NCBI GenBank assembly: GCA_016208685.1 | Contig: JACQXM010000024.1 | Coordinates: 1 to 64,000, forward strand | Direction of reading: 5' to 3' | Source of the DNA: Planctomycetota bacterium | GTDB taxonomy: Bacteria; Planctomycetota; Phycisphaerae; UBA1845 | DNA length: 64,000 nucleotides | In this document: one piece after another, positions 51,160 through 60,063 of the stretch | How the letters are laid out: every line of letters starts with the position of its first letter | Numbering within the stretch: the stretch's first letter is position 1 | The notes under the pieces: generated by a model | The model's database searches: none | Told to the model about the DNA's origin: nothing | The model's input: only the letters and a program-made list of their open reading frames with translations | Position numbers and translations under genes: made by a program

Positions 51160-52803
51160 GTGACCGACTTGGATCATCTCAAGGCGCAGCGGCTCACCAA
51201 ACGCGACGCTCTGCGGGCGCTGGGCGTGGACCCCTACGGCGGGCGTTTTGCCGACGTCATGTCGACGAAAGCCGTACGTCGGCAGGCGGACGCGCGCCCC
51301 ATCTCCGAGGGTGAGCGCACCGATCGCCGTGCCCGTGTCGCGGGGCGGATCGCCCTGTTGCGCGTGATGGGCAAGCTGGCTTTTCTTACCATCCGCGACG
51401 GCGCGGGCCCCATCCAACTGGGGATCAGCAAGTCCGAGGTGGGCGACGCGCAGTGGGCGATCTTGCGCGAGCTGGACCTTGGGGATATCGTAGGGGCGGA
51501 CGGCACGCTCGGCCGGACGAAAACCGGCGAACTGACGGTCTGGACCCAGACCCTCACCATGCTGACGAAGGCCCTCCAGCCTCCGCCCGAGAAATGGCAT
51601 GGACTCACCGACGTCGACCTGCGCTACCGCCGCCGCTACGTCGATCTCTTCACCAACCCCGAGGTGCGCGAGGTATTCCACCAGCGCAGTGCCGTCATTC
51701 AGGCCATCCGTGCTTGTCTGGTAGGCGAGGACTACTATGAAGTCGAAACGCCGGTGCTCCAGCCGATGTACGGCGGCGCCGCGGCCCGCCCCTTTGTCAC
51801 CCACCACAACACGCTGGATATGAAGCTCTATCTGCGCATCAGCCCCGAGCTGTACCTCAAGCGGCTGCTCGTGGGGGGCATGGCGCGGGTGTTCGAGATC
51901 AGTCGCAACTTCCGTAACGAAGGGATCAGCACCAAGCACAACCCCGAGTTCACCATGATCGAGCTGTATGAGGCCTACGCCGACTACGGCGTCATGATGG
52001 AACGCGTGGAGCAGATGGCGGCGGCGGCGTTCGCCGCCAGCGCGCGCCAGGGCGTCCCCGCGCGATACGCCGCCCTGGAGGAGGAGTGTCGTCGCCTGGG
52101 CGCCGAACACGGCGAGGAGGCGGCGACGGCGTATGCGAAACAGCGGCATCTGGCCGAATACCGGCAGGCGTGCGCCGGCATCGCGTCGGGGAGATTGCAG
52201 GCGGTGTTCCACGGTAAGGTGATCGACTTTACACCCCCCTGGCCGCGGCGCAAGTACGCGGAACTGCTACAGGAGCACGCCGGCGTGGCCATGACCGATG
52301 CTGCCGCCGTGCGCCGCCAGGCCGCGAAGCTGGAGCTGGAACACGCGGGCAAGGACGACGCCGTGGTGGCCAACGAAGTCTTCGAGGCCACCGTCGAGCA
52401 TCACCTCGTCCAGCCCACGTTCGTTTACGACTACCCCGCCGCCATTTGCCCCCTTACCCGGCGGCACCCCACGGATGCTTCCATCGCGCTGCGGTTCGAG
52501 GCGTTCGTGGCCGGGATGGAGCTGGGCAACGCGTACACGGAGCTGAACGACCCCGAGGTCCAGGCGGCGAACCTGCGGCGCAAGGTGGCGGGCGAGGGTG
52601 ACGAAACCATGGCGGTGATGGACGAGGACTTCATCACGGCGCTGGAGTACGGCATGCCCCCTGCCGGCGGTCTGGGTGTAGGCATCGACCGCCTGGTGAT
52701 GCTCCTGACCGACAGCCACAGTATCCGCGATGTGATCCTGTTTCCGCTTCAACGGCCGAGCACATCGGGAGCCCAGCCGGCGCCGCGCAGCGACGAGCGC
52801 TAG
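51160..52803 (+). CDS. lysS: Lysine--tRNA ligase, class II
   Basis: A 547-residue class II synthetase that charges tRNA-Lys. The N-terminal OB-fold domain (about 58-150) is followed by the catalytic domain with motif 1 region, motif 2 ISRNFRNEGISTKHNPEFTM and motif 3 GGLGVGIDRLVMLLT. Compared with the 505-residue E. coli enzyme there is an insertion of about 55-60 charged residues after motif 2 (about residues 290-345, LEEECRRLGAEHGEEAATAY). The start is a GTG at 51160, which directly follows the palindromic repeat region. Motifs are complete, so it should be functional. Confidence 0.95.
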   Translation: MTDLDHLKAQRLTKRDALRALGVDPYGGRFADVMSTKAVRRQADARPISEGERTDRRARVAGRIALLRVMGKLAFLTIRDGAGPIQLGISKSEVGDAQWAILRELDLGDIVGADGTLGRTKTGELTVWTQTLTMLTKALQPPPEKWHGLTDVDLRYRRRYVDLFTNPEVREVFHQRSAVIQAIRACLVGEDYYEVETPVLQPMYGGAAARPFVTHHNTLDMKLYLRISPELYLKRLLVGGMARVFEISRNFRNEGISTKHNPEFTMIELYEAYADYGVMMERVEQMAAAAFAASARQGVPARYAALEEECRRLGAEHGEEAATAYAKQRHLAEYRQACAGIASGRLQAVFHGKVIDFTPPWPRRKYAELLQEHAGVAMTDAAAVRRQAAKLELEHAGKDDAVVANEVFEATVEHHLVQPTFVYDYPAAICPLTRRHPTDASIALRFEAFVAGMELGNAYTELNDPEVQAANLRRKVAGEGDETMAVMDEDFITALEYGMPPAGGLGVGIDRLVMLLTDSHSIRDVILFPLQRPSTSGAQPAPRSDER

Positions 52804-52985
52804 AGAACCGCGCGCGCACCGGTGCCCACCCCCGTCGTCGGCGTCGTTTGTTCGCGGTGGCGGCTTCGTCCTTGTGGCCTCTACCGGAGCCGTCCGGCGT
52901 GGCCGGTGTCGCCCTCGGAAACGACGCGTCGGGGGCGCGTCCCGGTGCGTTCGCCCGTGCTGCTACGCGCGGTTATAATCCCGGC

Positions 52986-54575
52986 ATGTACAAGTGGTTT
53001 CTCGCCTGGCGTTACCTGCACACCAAGCTCATCGCCTTCTTCGGCATCGCCAGCGTCATGCTCTGCGTCGCCATGGTGCTGGTGGTGATGAGCGTGATGG
53101 GCGGGTTTCTGGACACTATCCGCGCCCGTTCTCGAGGGCTGCACAGCGAGATCGTGCTGGAGGCCGGCTCGTTGCAGGGCTTTCCTTACTACGAGGAGTT
53201 CGCCCGCTACGCCTCTGCCCAGCTTCCGCAGGTCGTGCGCCTCACCACGCCGGTCGTCTACAGCTACGGCATCCTGCGCGTCCCCGCCACCACGGAGACC
53301 AAGCCGGTACGGGTGCTTGGCATCCGGCTCGGCGAGTACGTCCAGGTGAACGATTTCCGCAAGGGGCTTTACTACGAGCGATTCTATCCCGGCACGACCC
53401 ATCTGGCCCCGCAGCCCCTGCCGGTGGGCGGCTTCGACGAAAACGGTGCCGGCCGACTACCGCCCGACCTGGAAGCCGCCAATGCCCGCTGGCGCGAGTC
53501 GGAGTCCGACCGGGAAGCGGTGGAGGAATACCTGCGGAACCCATTCGAGAAGGCCCCGCGCCCCTACGTTACTCCTGCCGTTCCCGGCGACCGGGTGTTT
53601 GCCGTGGACGTGGGCGGGCCGCACTACGCGGAGCCTGAAAACTACGGGGTCATCGTGGGGTGTGACGTGCTCTTTGAACGTCGTGCGGACGGTAACTTCG
53701 ACCGCCACCTCTGTCGCGGCGCCGATCTCGCCCTGACGCTCATGCCTCTCAGTCAGGCGGGGAATCCGACCGGCGAGCCGCCGGTCAAGCTCCCCCTGCG
53801 CTACGCGGACGACTCGCGAAGCGGAATCTACGAGATCGACAGCCTGTGCGTATACGTCGATGCCGACATGTTACAGCACCAGCTTGCCATGGACGCGCAG
53901 CCGCTGGTGGACGGAGGATTCACCCGGCCCCGCGTTAATCAACTGCTGATCGGGCTGCAACCGGGCGTGGAACTCAACGCCGCGCGCGACGCCATCGACG
54001 CGGTGTGGCTGCGGTTCCTCGGAACCCTGGGCGAGACGGTCAGTGAAGCGGACGAGCGGTTGCTGGGCTTTGTCCGCGTCTACAGTTGGGAGGACTTGCA
54101 ACGCCCCTTCATCGCCGCGGTAGAGAAGGAGAAGGTCCTGGTGACCATTCTGTTCGCGCTCATCAGCGTGGTGGCCATCGCGCTGGTAGGGTGCATCTTC
54201 TACATGATCGTGGAGAAAAAAACGCGAGACATCGGCATTCTGAAGGCCTTGGGTGCGTCCGGTCGGGGAGTCGCGGGGCTGTTCATTGCTTACGCCGCCG
54301 CGGTGGGCATCTGCGGCGCCTTGCTGGGTACGGCCCTGGGCTGCGTGTTCGTGTGGAACATCAACGACATCCAGGACTTCCTGGCCGCGCTCAACCCCGC
54401 GCTACGGGTATGGAGCCCGGAGGTTTACACCTTCGACAAGATTCCGGAAGTGGTCAAACGTGCCGATGCCGCATGGATCGCCTCCATCGCGGTACTGGCG
54501 TCCATGATCGGTTCTCTGATCCCGGCGCGGGTCGCCGCCCGTGTCTGGCCGGTGCAGGCGCTGAGGTACGAGTAG
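52986..54575 (+). CDS. Lipoprotein-releasing ABC transporter permease (LolC/E family)
   Basis: A 529-residue inner-membrane protein. One membrane segment lies at the start (LIAFFGIASVMLCVAMVLVV). A large periplasmic domain follows (about 45-380), and three segments lie near the end (ILFALISVVAIALVGCIF, GLFIAYAAAVGICGALLG, and IASIAVLASMIGSLIPA). This is the MacB/LolCE arrangement. It is encoded three bases before the ATPase. It likely moves lipoproteins from the inner membrane towards the outer membrane. Sequences upstream of 52986 in the frame are not protein-like. Confidence 0.87.
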   Translation: MYKWFLAWRYLHTKLIAFFGIASVMLCVAMVLVVMSVMGGFLDTIRARSRGLHSEIVLEAGSLQGFPYYEEFARYASAQLPQVVRLTTPVVYSYGILRVPATTETKPVRVLGIRLGEYVQVNDFRKGLYYERFYPGTTHLAPQPLPVGGFDENGAGRLPPDLEAANARWRESESDREAVEEYLRNPFEKAPRPYVTPAVPGDRVFAVDVGGPHYAEPENYGVIVGCDVLFERRADGNFDRHLCRGADLALTLMPLSQAGNPTGEPPVKLPLRYADDSRSGIYEIDSLCVYVDADMLQHQLAMDAQPLVDGGFTRPRVNQLLIGLQPGVELNAARDAIDAVWLRFLGTLGETVSEADERLLGFVRVYSWEDLQRPFIAAVEKEKVLVTILFALISVVAIALVGCIFYMIVEKKTRDIGILKALGASGRGVAGLFIAYAAAVGICGALLGTALGCVFVWNINDIQDFLAALNPALRVWSPEVYTFDKIPEVVKRADAAWIASIAVLASMIGSLIPARVAARVWPVQALRYE

Positions 54576-54577
54576 AC

Positions 54578-55321
54578 ATGCTGCGCGCCACGGGAATTCA
54601 CAAGACGTACCGCCTGGATCGGGTCGAGGTAAAGGTCCTCCGCGGCGCCTCGTTGGCGGTGGAGGAAGCCGAGTTCGTGGTCATCATGGGGGCCAGCGGA
54701 TCAGGCAAAAGCACCCTGTTACACATTCTCGGAGCGCTGGATACCCCCGACCGCGGAGGCGTAGAATTCAAGGGGCGCGAGCTGTTCGGAGCCGCGACCG
54801 GTAATGCCGCGCGGGAACGCTACCGCAACCGTGAGGTCGGCTTTGTGTTCCAGTTTTACCACTTGTTACCGGAACTGAGCGTCCTGGAAAACGTGATGAT
54901 TCCCGGCTTGGTGACGCATCCTTTCTGGAGCTGGCGGAGGAGCCGAGGGCGAGTGCGGCAGGACGCGACACAACTCCTGGAACGCGTGGGGCTCTCGCAC
55001 CGAATCGCCCACCGCCCCAACGAGCTTTCCGGCGGCGAACGGCAGCGAGTGGCTATCGCCCGGGCGCTGATGAATCGCCCTACCCTCTTGCTTGCCGACG
55101 AGCCAACGGGTAACCTAGACGAGACAATCGGAGCGGAAATACTGAAACTGCTCGCGGAGCTGAATCAGGCGGGCCAAACGATTGTCATGGTCACGCACGA
55201 CCCCAAAGTCGCATCCCACGCGCACCGGCAGGTGCGGTTGGCAGACGGCGTGGTGCGGGCGAGCGAGACCGCAGGCCCCCGCCCTTCGGCTCCCAGAGCC
55301 ACGAGGAGAGTGGCACCATGA
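54578..55321 (+). CDS. lolD: Lipoprotein-releasing ABC transporter ATPase
   Basis: A 247-residue ATP-binding cassette protein with Walker A GASGSGKST (38-46), signature LSGGERQRVAIARALM, Walker B LLLADEP followed by TGNLD, and the switch histidine in MVTHD. It has the LolD/MacB-type features and no membrane segment. It starts two bases after the LolC/E-type permease stop, and its stop overlaps the start of ilvE by four bases. It powers the permease; the pair could also be a MacB-like exporter, but the short ATPase favours Lol. Confidence 0.88.
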   Translation: MLRATGIHKTYRLDRVEVKVLRGASLAVEEAEFVVIMGASGSGKSTLLHILGALDTPDRGGVEFKGRELFGAATGNAARERYRNREVGFVFQFYHLLPELSVLENVMIPGLVTHPFWSWRRSRGRVRQDATQLLERVGLSHRIAHRPNELSGGERQRVAIARALMNRPTLLLADEPTGNLDETIGAEILKLLAELNQAGQTIVMVTHDPKVASHAHRQVRLADGVVRASETAGPRPSAPRATRRVAP

Positions 55322-56244
55322 CAACGGTAGCGACCGAGTCGACCGTGAGGACCACCCCCATGAATCCCTTTGCCCCCCGCGCCGACCTTAAGGTCTGGAT
55401 GGGAACGGAAGTGGTGCCCGTCTCCGAGGCCCGTGTTGGCGTTTTTGACCACGGGTTGCTCTACGGGGACGGCATTTTTGAGGGCATCCGCATCTACAAC
55501 GGCCGCATCTTCAAGGAGGCCGAGCATATCCGGCGCTTCTTCGAATCGGCCAAGGCCATCCGGCTTGAGCTGCCCATGACCGGCGAGGAGATCAGCGCCG
55601 CCATGTACGAAACCATGCGCGCCAACGGCATCACCGGCGACGGTTACATCCGCCTGGTGTGCACCCGCGGCGTGGGGTTGCTGGGGATCTCGATCAGCCA
55701 TACCGCGTGCCCCATGCTCATCGTCATCGCCGACAAGATCGCCCTGTACCCCCCCGAGGTGTACGAACGCGGGCTGCGCTGCATCGTCTCCAGCGTGGTG
55801 CGGAACAACGCTAATTCCACCAGCCCGCGGGTGAAATCCCTGAACTACCTTAACAACGTCATGGCCAAGCTGGAGGCCAAGGACGCCGGGGCCGACGAGG
55901 CGGTGATGATCAACGATGAGGGCCACGTCTCGGAGTGCACCGGCGACAACATCTTCCTGGTACGTTACGGCGAGCTGCTCACGCCGTCGCCGGCGGAGGG
56001 CATCCTGGAGGGTGTCACGCGCAGCGTGGTCATGGAACTGGCGCGCCGCCGGCACATCCCGGTGTCCGAGAAAGTGCTCATTCGCCACGACCTCTATATC
56101 GCCGACGAGTGCTTCGCCACCGGGACGGCCGCCGAGATCGTGCCCATTACGGAAATCAACAAGCGTATGATCGGCGACGGCAAGCCCGGGCCGATCACTC
56201 GCATGCTCATGCAGGATTTCGTTGCCTACCGCAACGAGGAATAG
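55318..56244 (+). CDS. ilvE: Branched-chain amino acid aminotransferase
   Basis: A 308-residue PLP fold-type IV aminotransferase making or degrading valine, leucine and isoleucine. Catalytic Lys173 lies in VKSLNYLNNV. DHGLLYGDGIFEGIRIYNGRI near 44-64 and EGHVSECTGDNIF near 200 are diagnostic, as is ECFATGTAAEIVPI. The ATGA at 55318 overlaps the lolD stop, so translation is coupled to an unrelated transporter. A second ATG is at 55360. Related D-amino acid transaminases lack several of these residues. Confidence 0.9.
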   Translation: MTTVATESTVRTTPMNPFAPRADLKVWMGTEVVPVSEARVGVFDHGLLYGDGIFEGIRIYNGRIFKEAEHIRRFFESAKAIRLELPMTGEEISAAMYETMRANGITGDGYIRLVCTRGVGLLGISISHTACPMLIVIADKIALYPPEVYERGLRCIVSSVVRNNANSTSPRVKSLNYLNNVMAKLEAKDAGADEAVMINDEGHVSECTGDNIFLVRYGELLTPSPAEGILEGVTRSVVMELARRRHIPVSEKVLIRHDLYIADECFATGTAAEIVPITEINKRMIGDGKPGPITRMLMQDFVAYRNEE

Positions 56245-56277
56245 GCGGGAGGGCGGCGCTCCGAACCGCAAAAACGC

Positions 56278-56310
56278 CCGACCCCGCCCACTTGCGGCAG
56301 GCGGAGTCGG
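56278..56310 (+). terminator. Hairpin after ilvE
   Basis: CCGACCCCGCC (56278-56288) pairs with GGCGGAGTCGG (56300-56310) with one mismatch and an 11-base loop. It lies 34 bases beyond the ilvE stop, where an operon end is expected before rpmE. No T-run follows, so it is a weak candidate. Confidence 0.4.
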
Positions 56311-56440
56311 ACCGTAAACTGCTTGGCTCGATTGGTTGTGGCGGATGAGTGGCGGCCGCGGCCTCGCGGGCTTACCGCCCGGGCCGAAGCCCGTGTGCGA
56401 GCGCGGTTTTTCCCGCACTCCCCCCACCCGGCAGGACAAC

Positions 56441-56692
56441 ATGAAAAAAGGCATTCATCCGAAGTATGAGAAGTGCGTCGTGAGTTGCGGTTGCGGGGCC
56501 ACCTGGGAGACGCGCAGCACCGTGTCCGAGATCAAGGTGGAAATCTGCTCCAGTTGCCACCCCTTCTTTACCGGCACGCAGAAGATGGTGGACTCCCTGG
56601 GCCGCGTGGATCGCTTCACCCGCAAGTTCGGCGGCGAGTACTTCACCGCCAAGCCCAAGAAGAAGCCCACCAAGCCGCTCCGCTACACCTAG
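56441..56692 (+). CDS. rpmE: 50S ribosomal protein L31
   Basis: An 83-residue ribosomal protein of the zinc-binding type. Cys16 and Cys18 (SCGCGA) and Cys36 and Cys39 ([10 protein letters not shown]) form the metal site, followed by the conserved [11 protein letters not shown]-like segment ([17 protein letters not shown]). AGGA six bases before the ATG is the ribosome site. It has a short Lys-rich tail. The complete zinc set means this is the primary form rather than the zinc-free paralogue used in zinc limitation. It is transcribed after ilvE but probably from its own promoter. Confidence 0.93.
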   Translation: MKKGIHPKYEKCVVSCGCGATWETRSTVSEIKVEICSSCHPFFTGTQKMVDSLGRVDRFTRKFGGEYFTAKPKKKPTKPLRYT

Positions 56693-56708
56693 CAGCCCGT
56701 GGCGAAAA

Positions 56709-56791
56709 GCAGCCTGTGCGATGTGGCACGGGCATCCTGCCCGTGAAACCATGGGCTGGAAGCCCATGCCACGAGTCTTGCCACAGGCTGC
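56709..56791. repeat. Cloverleaf-like palindromic repeat after rpmE
   Basis: The outer stem GCAGCCTGTG (56709-56718) pairs with CACAGGCTGC (56782-56791). A second stem GTGGCA (56723-56728) pairs with TGCCAC (56767-56772). Inside are two arms, CACGGGCA-TCC-TGCCCGTG (56727-56745) and CATGGGCT-GGA-AGCCCATG (56750-56768). All four stems are perfect, although the second stem shares a base or two with the arms and could compete with them. The element begins 16 bases beyond the rpmE stop and may also end its transcript. The remainder of the 351-base gap (to 57043) shows nothing else. Confidence 0.7.
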
Positions 56792-57043
56792 AAGAGTGGT
56801 GCTTCGCAATCAGCTGAGCGTATTCCGGATCGCGCTTGCGGGGGGCCTCGGCCTTCGTAGGGCGGCGCGCGGAACGCTCGTTTCCCGCCTGACACCTTTC
56901 GACACTCTGCCCGGAGGAAAACCGCTTCGAGGGGCGAATAGCCTGTAAAGACTTGTCCCGGCGTACCCGGGCGTCTTTTCGACGGTCGATAGCGCTGTTA
57001 AGCTGCCAGGCCGGCTATCGGTTACTTTTCGCGGAGGTGCACC

Positions 57044-58921
57044 ATGCCAAGAGCCAAACAAGCCCGCTTTCTTATGGTCGGCGTAATCGTACTCCTGAGC
57101 GGCGCCGCAACGGCGTTCGCCCAACTGGATCTACTGCGCGACCTGACGCGTTCCAAGCCTGCGGAGGACACCGGCAAGAAGATCGCCTGGTTCCAGGTCG
57201 AAGGGGACGTGCGTGAGACTCCCTCGCGGTTGCCGCCGATGTTCGGGGAGAAGCCCCCGACGTCGCTCAAGTCCATCCTTTCGCGGCTCAAGCAGGCGCG
57301 ACAGGATCCCCAGGTCGCCGCCGTGGTCGTCGATCTCCAGGACGCGGTGCTGGGCTTGGGCCAGATCGAGGAGCTGGTCGATGCCATGCGGAAATTCAGC
57401 GCCACGGACAAGGAGGTGCTGGTCCACGCGGACTCGTTCAGCATGATGACCTACGCCGCCGCCTGCGGAGCGTCGCACATCAGCGTGGTGCCCACCGGAG
57501 ACGTGTGGATCACGGGCATCGCCGGCGAGGCGCCCTACCTGCGGGGGATGCTGGATAAGATCGGCGCCGTGCCGGACTTCGAGCAGTGCGGCGACTTCAA
57601 GACCGCCGCCGAGAGCATCACCCGCACCGGCCCCTCGGACAACGCCCGGCAGATGAACCAGTGGCTCTTCGACGGTCTGTATGACAACCTCGTGACACTC
57701 ATCGCCGACGCCCGGGAAACGACGCCGGATAAAATGCGCAAGCTGATCGACGACGGCCCCTATTCGGCGGAGGCGGCGCTGGCCGCCGGCTTGATCGACT
57801 CGGTCAAGCACCGCCAGGAATTCGTCGCCGATCTCAAGAAGCGCCACGGCAGCTCCGCCGAGCTGGTCAAGGACTACGGCGAGGACGACGACGACATGGA
57901 GATTCCGAAGGACAGCTTCTTCGCCATGTTCGAGTTCATGATGAAGCTCCTCAATCCCGCGCCCAAGACCTACGACAAGCCGACCATCGCCGTGGTGTAC
58001 GTCGAAGGCACGATTATGACCGGGGAGGCGCAAGAGAGCCTCTTCGGCGCTTCGGATGGCGCCTTCAGCACGACCGTCCGCCGCGCCCTGGACAAGGCCG
58101 CGGAGGAGGACAACGTCAAGGCCGTGGTGTTGCGCGTGGATTCGCCCGGCGGGTCCGCCCTCGCCTCCGAGATCATCCTGGACGCCACCCGCCGCGTGGT
58201 CATGCACGGCAAACCGCTGGTGGTCTCCATGGGCAACGTGGCGGGCAGCGGCGGTTACTACGTGACCTGTGCCGCGGAGACCGTCTTCGCTGACAAGAAC
58301 ACCATCACCGCCTCCATCGGTGTGCTGGGCGGCAAGCTGGTCACCACCGAAACCTGGAAGAAGCTGGGCGTCAACTGGCATGCGGAGCGCCGCGGTGCCA
58401 TGTCCGGCATGCTCAGCAGCTCCGCGCCCTTCAGCGACCAGGAGCGCGCCAAGATCCGCCGGCACATGGAAACCGTCTACGAGATATTCCGCGGCCACGT
58501 GACCAAGGCGCGGGGTGATCGGCTCAAGAAGCCGCTGGACCAGCTCGCGGGCGGCCGCGTGTTCACCGGCGCGCAGGCGCTGGATTACGGGCTGGTGGAC
58601 AAGATCGGCGGGCTGGAGGAGGCGATCAAGTTCACCGCCAAGCGCGCCAATCTCAGCGACTACGATGTCCGTGTCATACCGGAACCACCGACGATCCTCG
58701 ACCTTCTGACCGGCTCCAAGGACGACGATCAGGCCGTTCGGCTCGGTGGCCGGCCCGGCTCGTCGCTGCTCGACCTGCCGTTGTTCAGCACCATGCTGCC
58801 GGCCGCCGCCGCGTTGGATCCCCAGCGCACGCGTGCCTTCATCAACGCCGTCCGGCGCGTGGAACTCCTCCACCGCGAAGGTGTGATCCTGATGATGCCG
58901 CAGGATTTCGTCATCCGGTAA
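57044..58921 (+). CDS. sppA: Signal peptide peptidase, long (67K) type
   Basis: A 625-residue S49 peptidase that degrades cleaved signal peptides. An N-terminal signal sequence or anchor (FLMVGVIVLLSGAATAFA) is followed by two tandem S49 domains. The catalytic Lys186 sits in the first (CGDFKTAAES) and Ser402 in the second (GNVAGSGGYYV), as in E. coli SppA (Lys209, Ser409). An acidic loop EDDDDME near 280-286 links them. The ribosome site is GGAGGTG. It stands alone on the plus strand. The C-terminal 60 residues beyond the second domain are unassigned. Confidence 0.9.
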   Translation: MPRAKQARFLMVGVIVLLSGAATAFAQLDLLRDLTRSKPAEDTGKKIAWFQVEGDVRETPSRLPPMFGEKPPTSLKSILSRLKQARQDPQVAAVVVDLQDAVLGLGQIEELVDAMRKFSATDKEVLVHADSFSMMTYAAACGASHISVVPTGDVWITGIAGEAPYLRGMLDKIGAVPDFEQCGDFKTAAESITRTGPSDNARQMNQWLFDGLYDNLVTLIADARETTPDKMRKLIDDGPYSAEAALAAGLIDSVKHRQEFVADLKKRHGSSAELVKDYGEDDDDMEIPKDSFFAMFEFMMKLLNPAPKTYDKPTIAVVYVEGTIMTGEAQESLFGASDGAFSTTVRRALDKAAEEDNVKAVVLRVDSPGGSALASEIILDATRRVVMHGKPLVVSMGNVAGSGGYYVTCAAETVFADKNTITASIGVLGGKLVTTETWKKLGVNWHAERRGAMSGMLSSSAPFSDQERAKIRRHMETVYEIFRGHVTKARGDRLKKPLDQLAGGRVFTGAQALDYGLVDKIGGLEEAIKFTAKRANLSDYDVRVIPEPPTILDLLTGSKDDDQAVRLGGRPGSSLLDLPLFSTMLPAAAALDPQRTRAFINAVRRVELLHREGVILMMPQDFVIR

Positions 58922-59026
58922 GGCGGGAGCCTTCGCCGGCGGACGCGCCGGAAATGGAGCGCGTTGGGCGTGGTGACCATGCCACGCGGTGGCGTGGGTG
59001 AGGTCGCGCGGCCACGCCCGCCGGCG

Positions 59027-59911
59027 TCAACCGCCGTAGTAGGCTGCTGCCGGCAGACCGGCTTGAGTCCGCACGCGTTCGGCGATGGCATCGACTTCCG
59101 CGCGGCCGAGCGGCTCGACATAGGACTCCGCCGGCTGCCGTGCCACGGTGTACACTTGCACCAGCGAGATGCGCCCCCCCGCGGCGCCCACTTCGCGCAG
59201 GCGATCCACGTAGGCGCCGATCTCGCGTTCACCGGGCGGCTCCCCCCGCACGCGCATGAAGAGCGATTGTATCACGATGGGGCGCACCGTCGCCGCCGCC
59301 ACGATGTTCTCCATTACCTGTCGGAGGGGCACGTTGGGCCGGTTGACCAGCCGATAGTACTCCTCCGTACCGGCATCGAGTTTGGCCCAGATCTCTCCAT
59401 GGTTCTGATCGAGCACCGCCAGCCCGGCCGCCACTTCGGGGCGAGTCAGGTAGCAGGCATCCGTGATCAACACGATCTTCACATGCAACAGGCCGGCGCG
59501 ACGCTTCAGATCGGCGACCAGCGTCGTGCACTCCAGGAACTCCTTGCAGGTGGTGGGTTCACCGTCGCCGGAAAACGCGATGTCGCGGATCCGGTGCAGC
59601 GTCCGCGGCACGTCGCAGAAGGCGGGGTCGTCGAACAGCAAGCCGCTCTGGGCGGCGGAGAGCATGTCCGACAGTTCTTCTCCCAGGAGGGAGACGCGCA
59701 AGCGCCGGGTACGCACCGCGGCCTTGCGATCCACCTGGCAGTAGATGCAATCGAAGTTGCAGGCGGTGTCGGGGTTCAGGTTGATGCCGATGCTCAGCCC
59801 GCCGCTACGACGGGAAATCACCGGGTAAACGTAGAGGTTCTCCCGCCAGCTTCGCGGGTGGGTGCGGTGTTGCCGCAAGGCCAGGTCAGGCCGGTTGCGA
59901 TGGTCCGCCAT
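59027..59911 (-). CDS. Radical SAM protein
   Basis: A 294-residue protein with the 4Fe-4S cluster motif CNFDCIYC (Cys51, Cys55, Cys58) and the SAM-binding GEPTTC segment (FSGDGEPTTCKEF). Conserved features at the start (YVYPVISRRSGGLSIGINL) resemble an uncharacterised radical SAM family often found in planctomycetes and other bacteria. The start at 59911 is chosen because the family begins there; upstream open sequence to 60052 is not protein-like. No maturation partner or peptide substrate gene is adjacent, so the reaction is unknown. Confidence 0.82.
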   Translation of the reverse strand: MADHRNRPDLALRQHRTHPRSWRENLYVYPVISRRSGGLSIGINLNPDTACNFDCIYCQVDRKAAVRTRRLRVSLLGEELSDMLSAAQSGLLFDDPAFCDVPRTLHRIRDIAFSGDGEPTTCKEFLECTTLVADLKRRAGLLHVKIVLITDACYLTRPEVAAGLAVLDQNHGEIWAKLDAGTEEYYRLVNRPNVPLRQVMENIVAAATVRPIVIQSLFMRVRGEPPGEREIGAYVDRLREVGAAGGRISLVQVYTVARQPAESYVEPLGRAEVDAIAERVRTQAGLPAAAYYGG

Positions 59912-60063
59912 GCGTTTTGCCGCCTGGTGTGGGGCACTCGGCGGGCGAAGCCGCCCCCCACCGTCCCGCTCTCCCGCCGCCGGTTCAACCGACGCAGTGG
60001 GCGGTTCATCAGCGGACGCCGCGTCCCGCATCACTCGGCGCGGGACTCGCACGCGGCGACGAC

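Noticed and set aside
56724-56741. TGGCACG... as a sigma-54 (-24/-12) promoter.
   Set aside because: The spacing to TGC does not fit, and the bases are part of the palindromic repeat arms.
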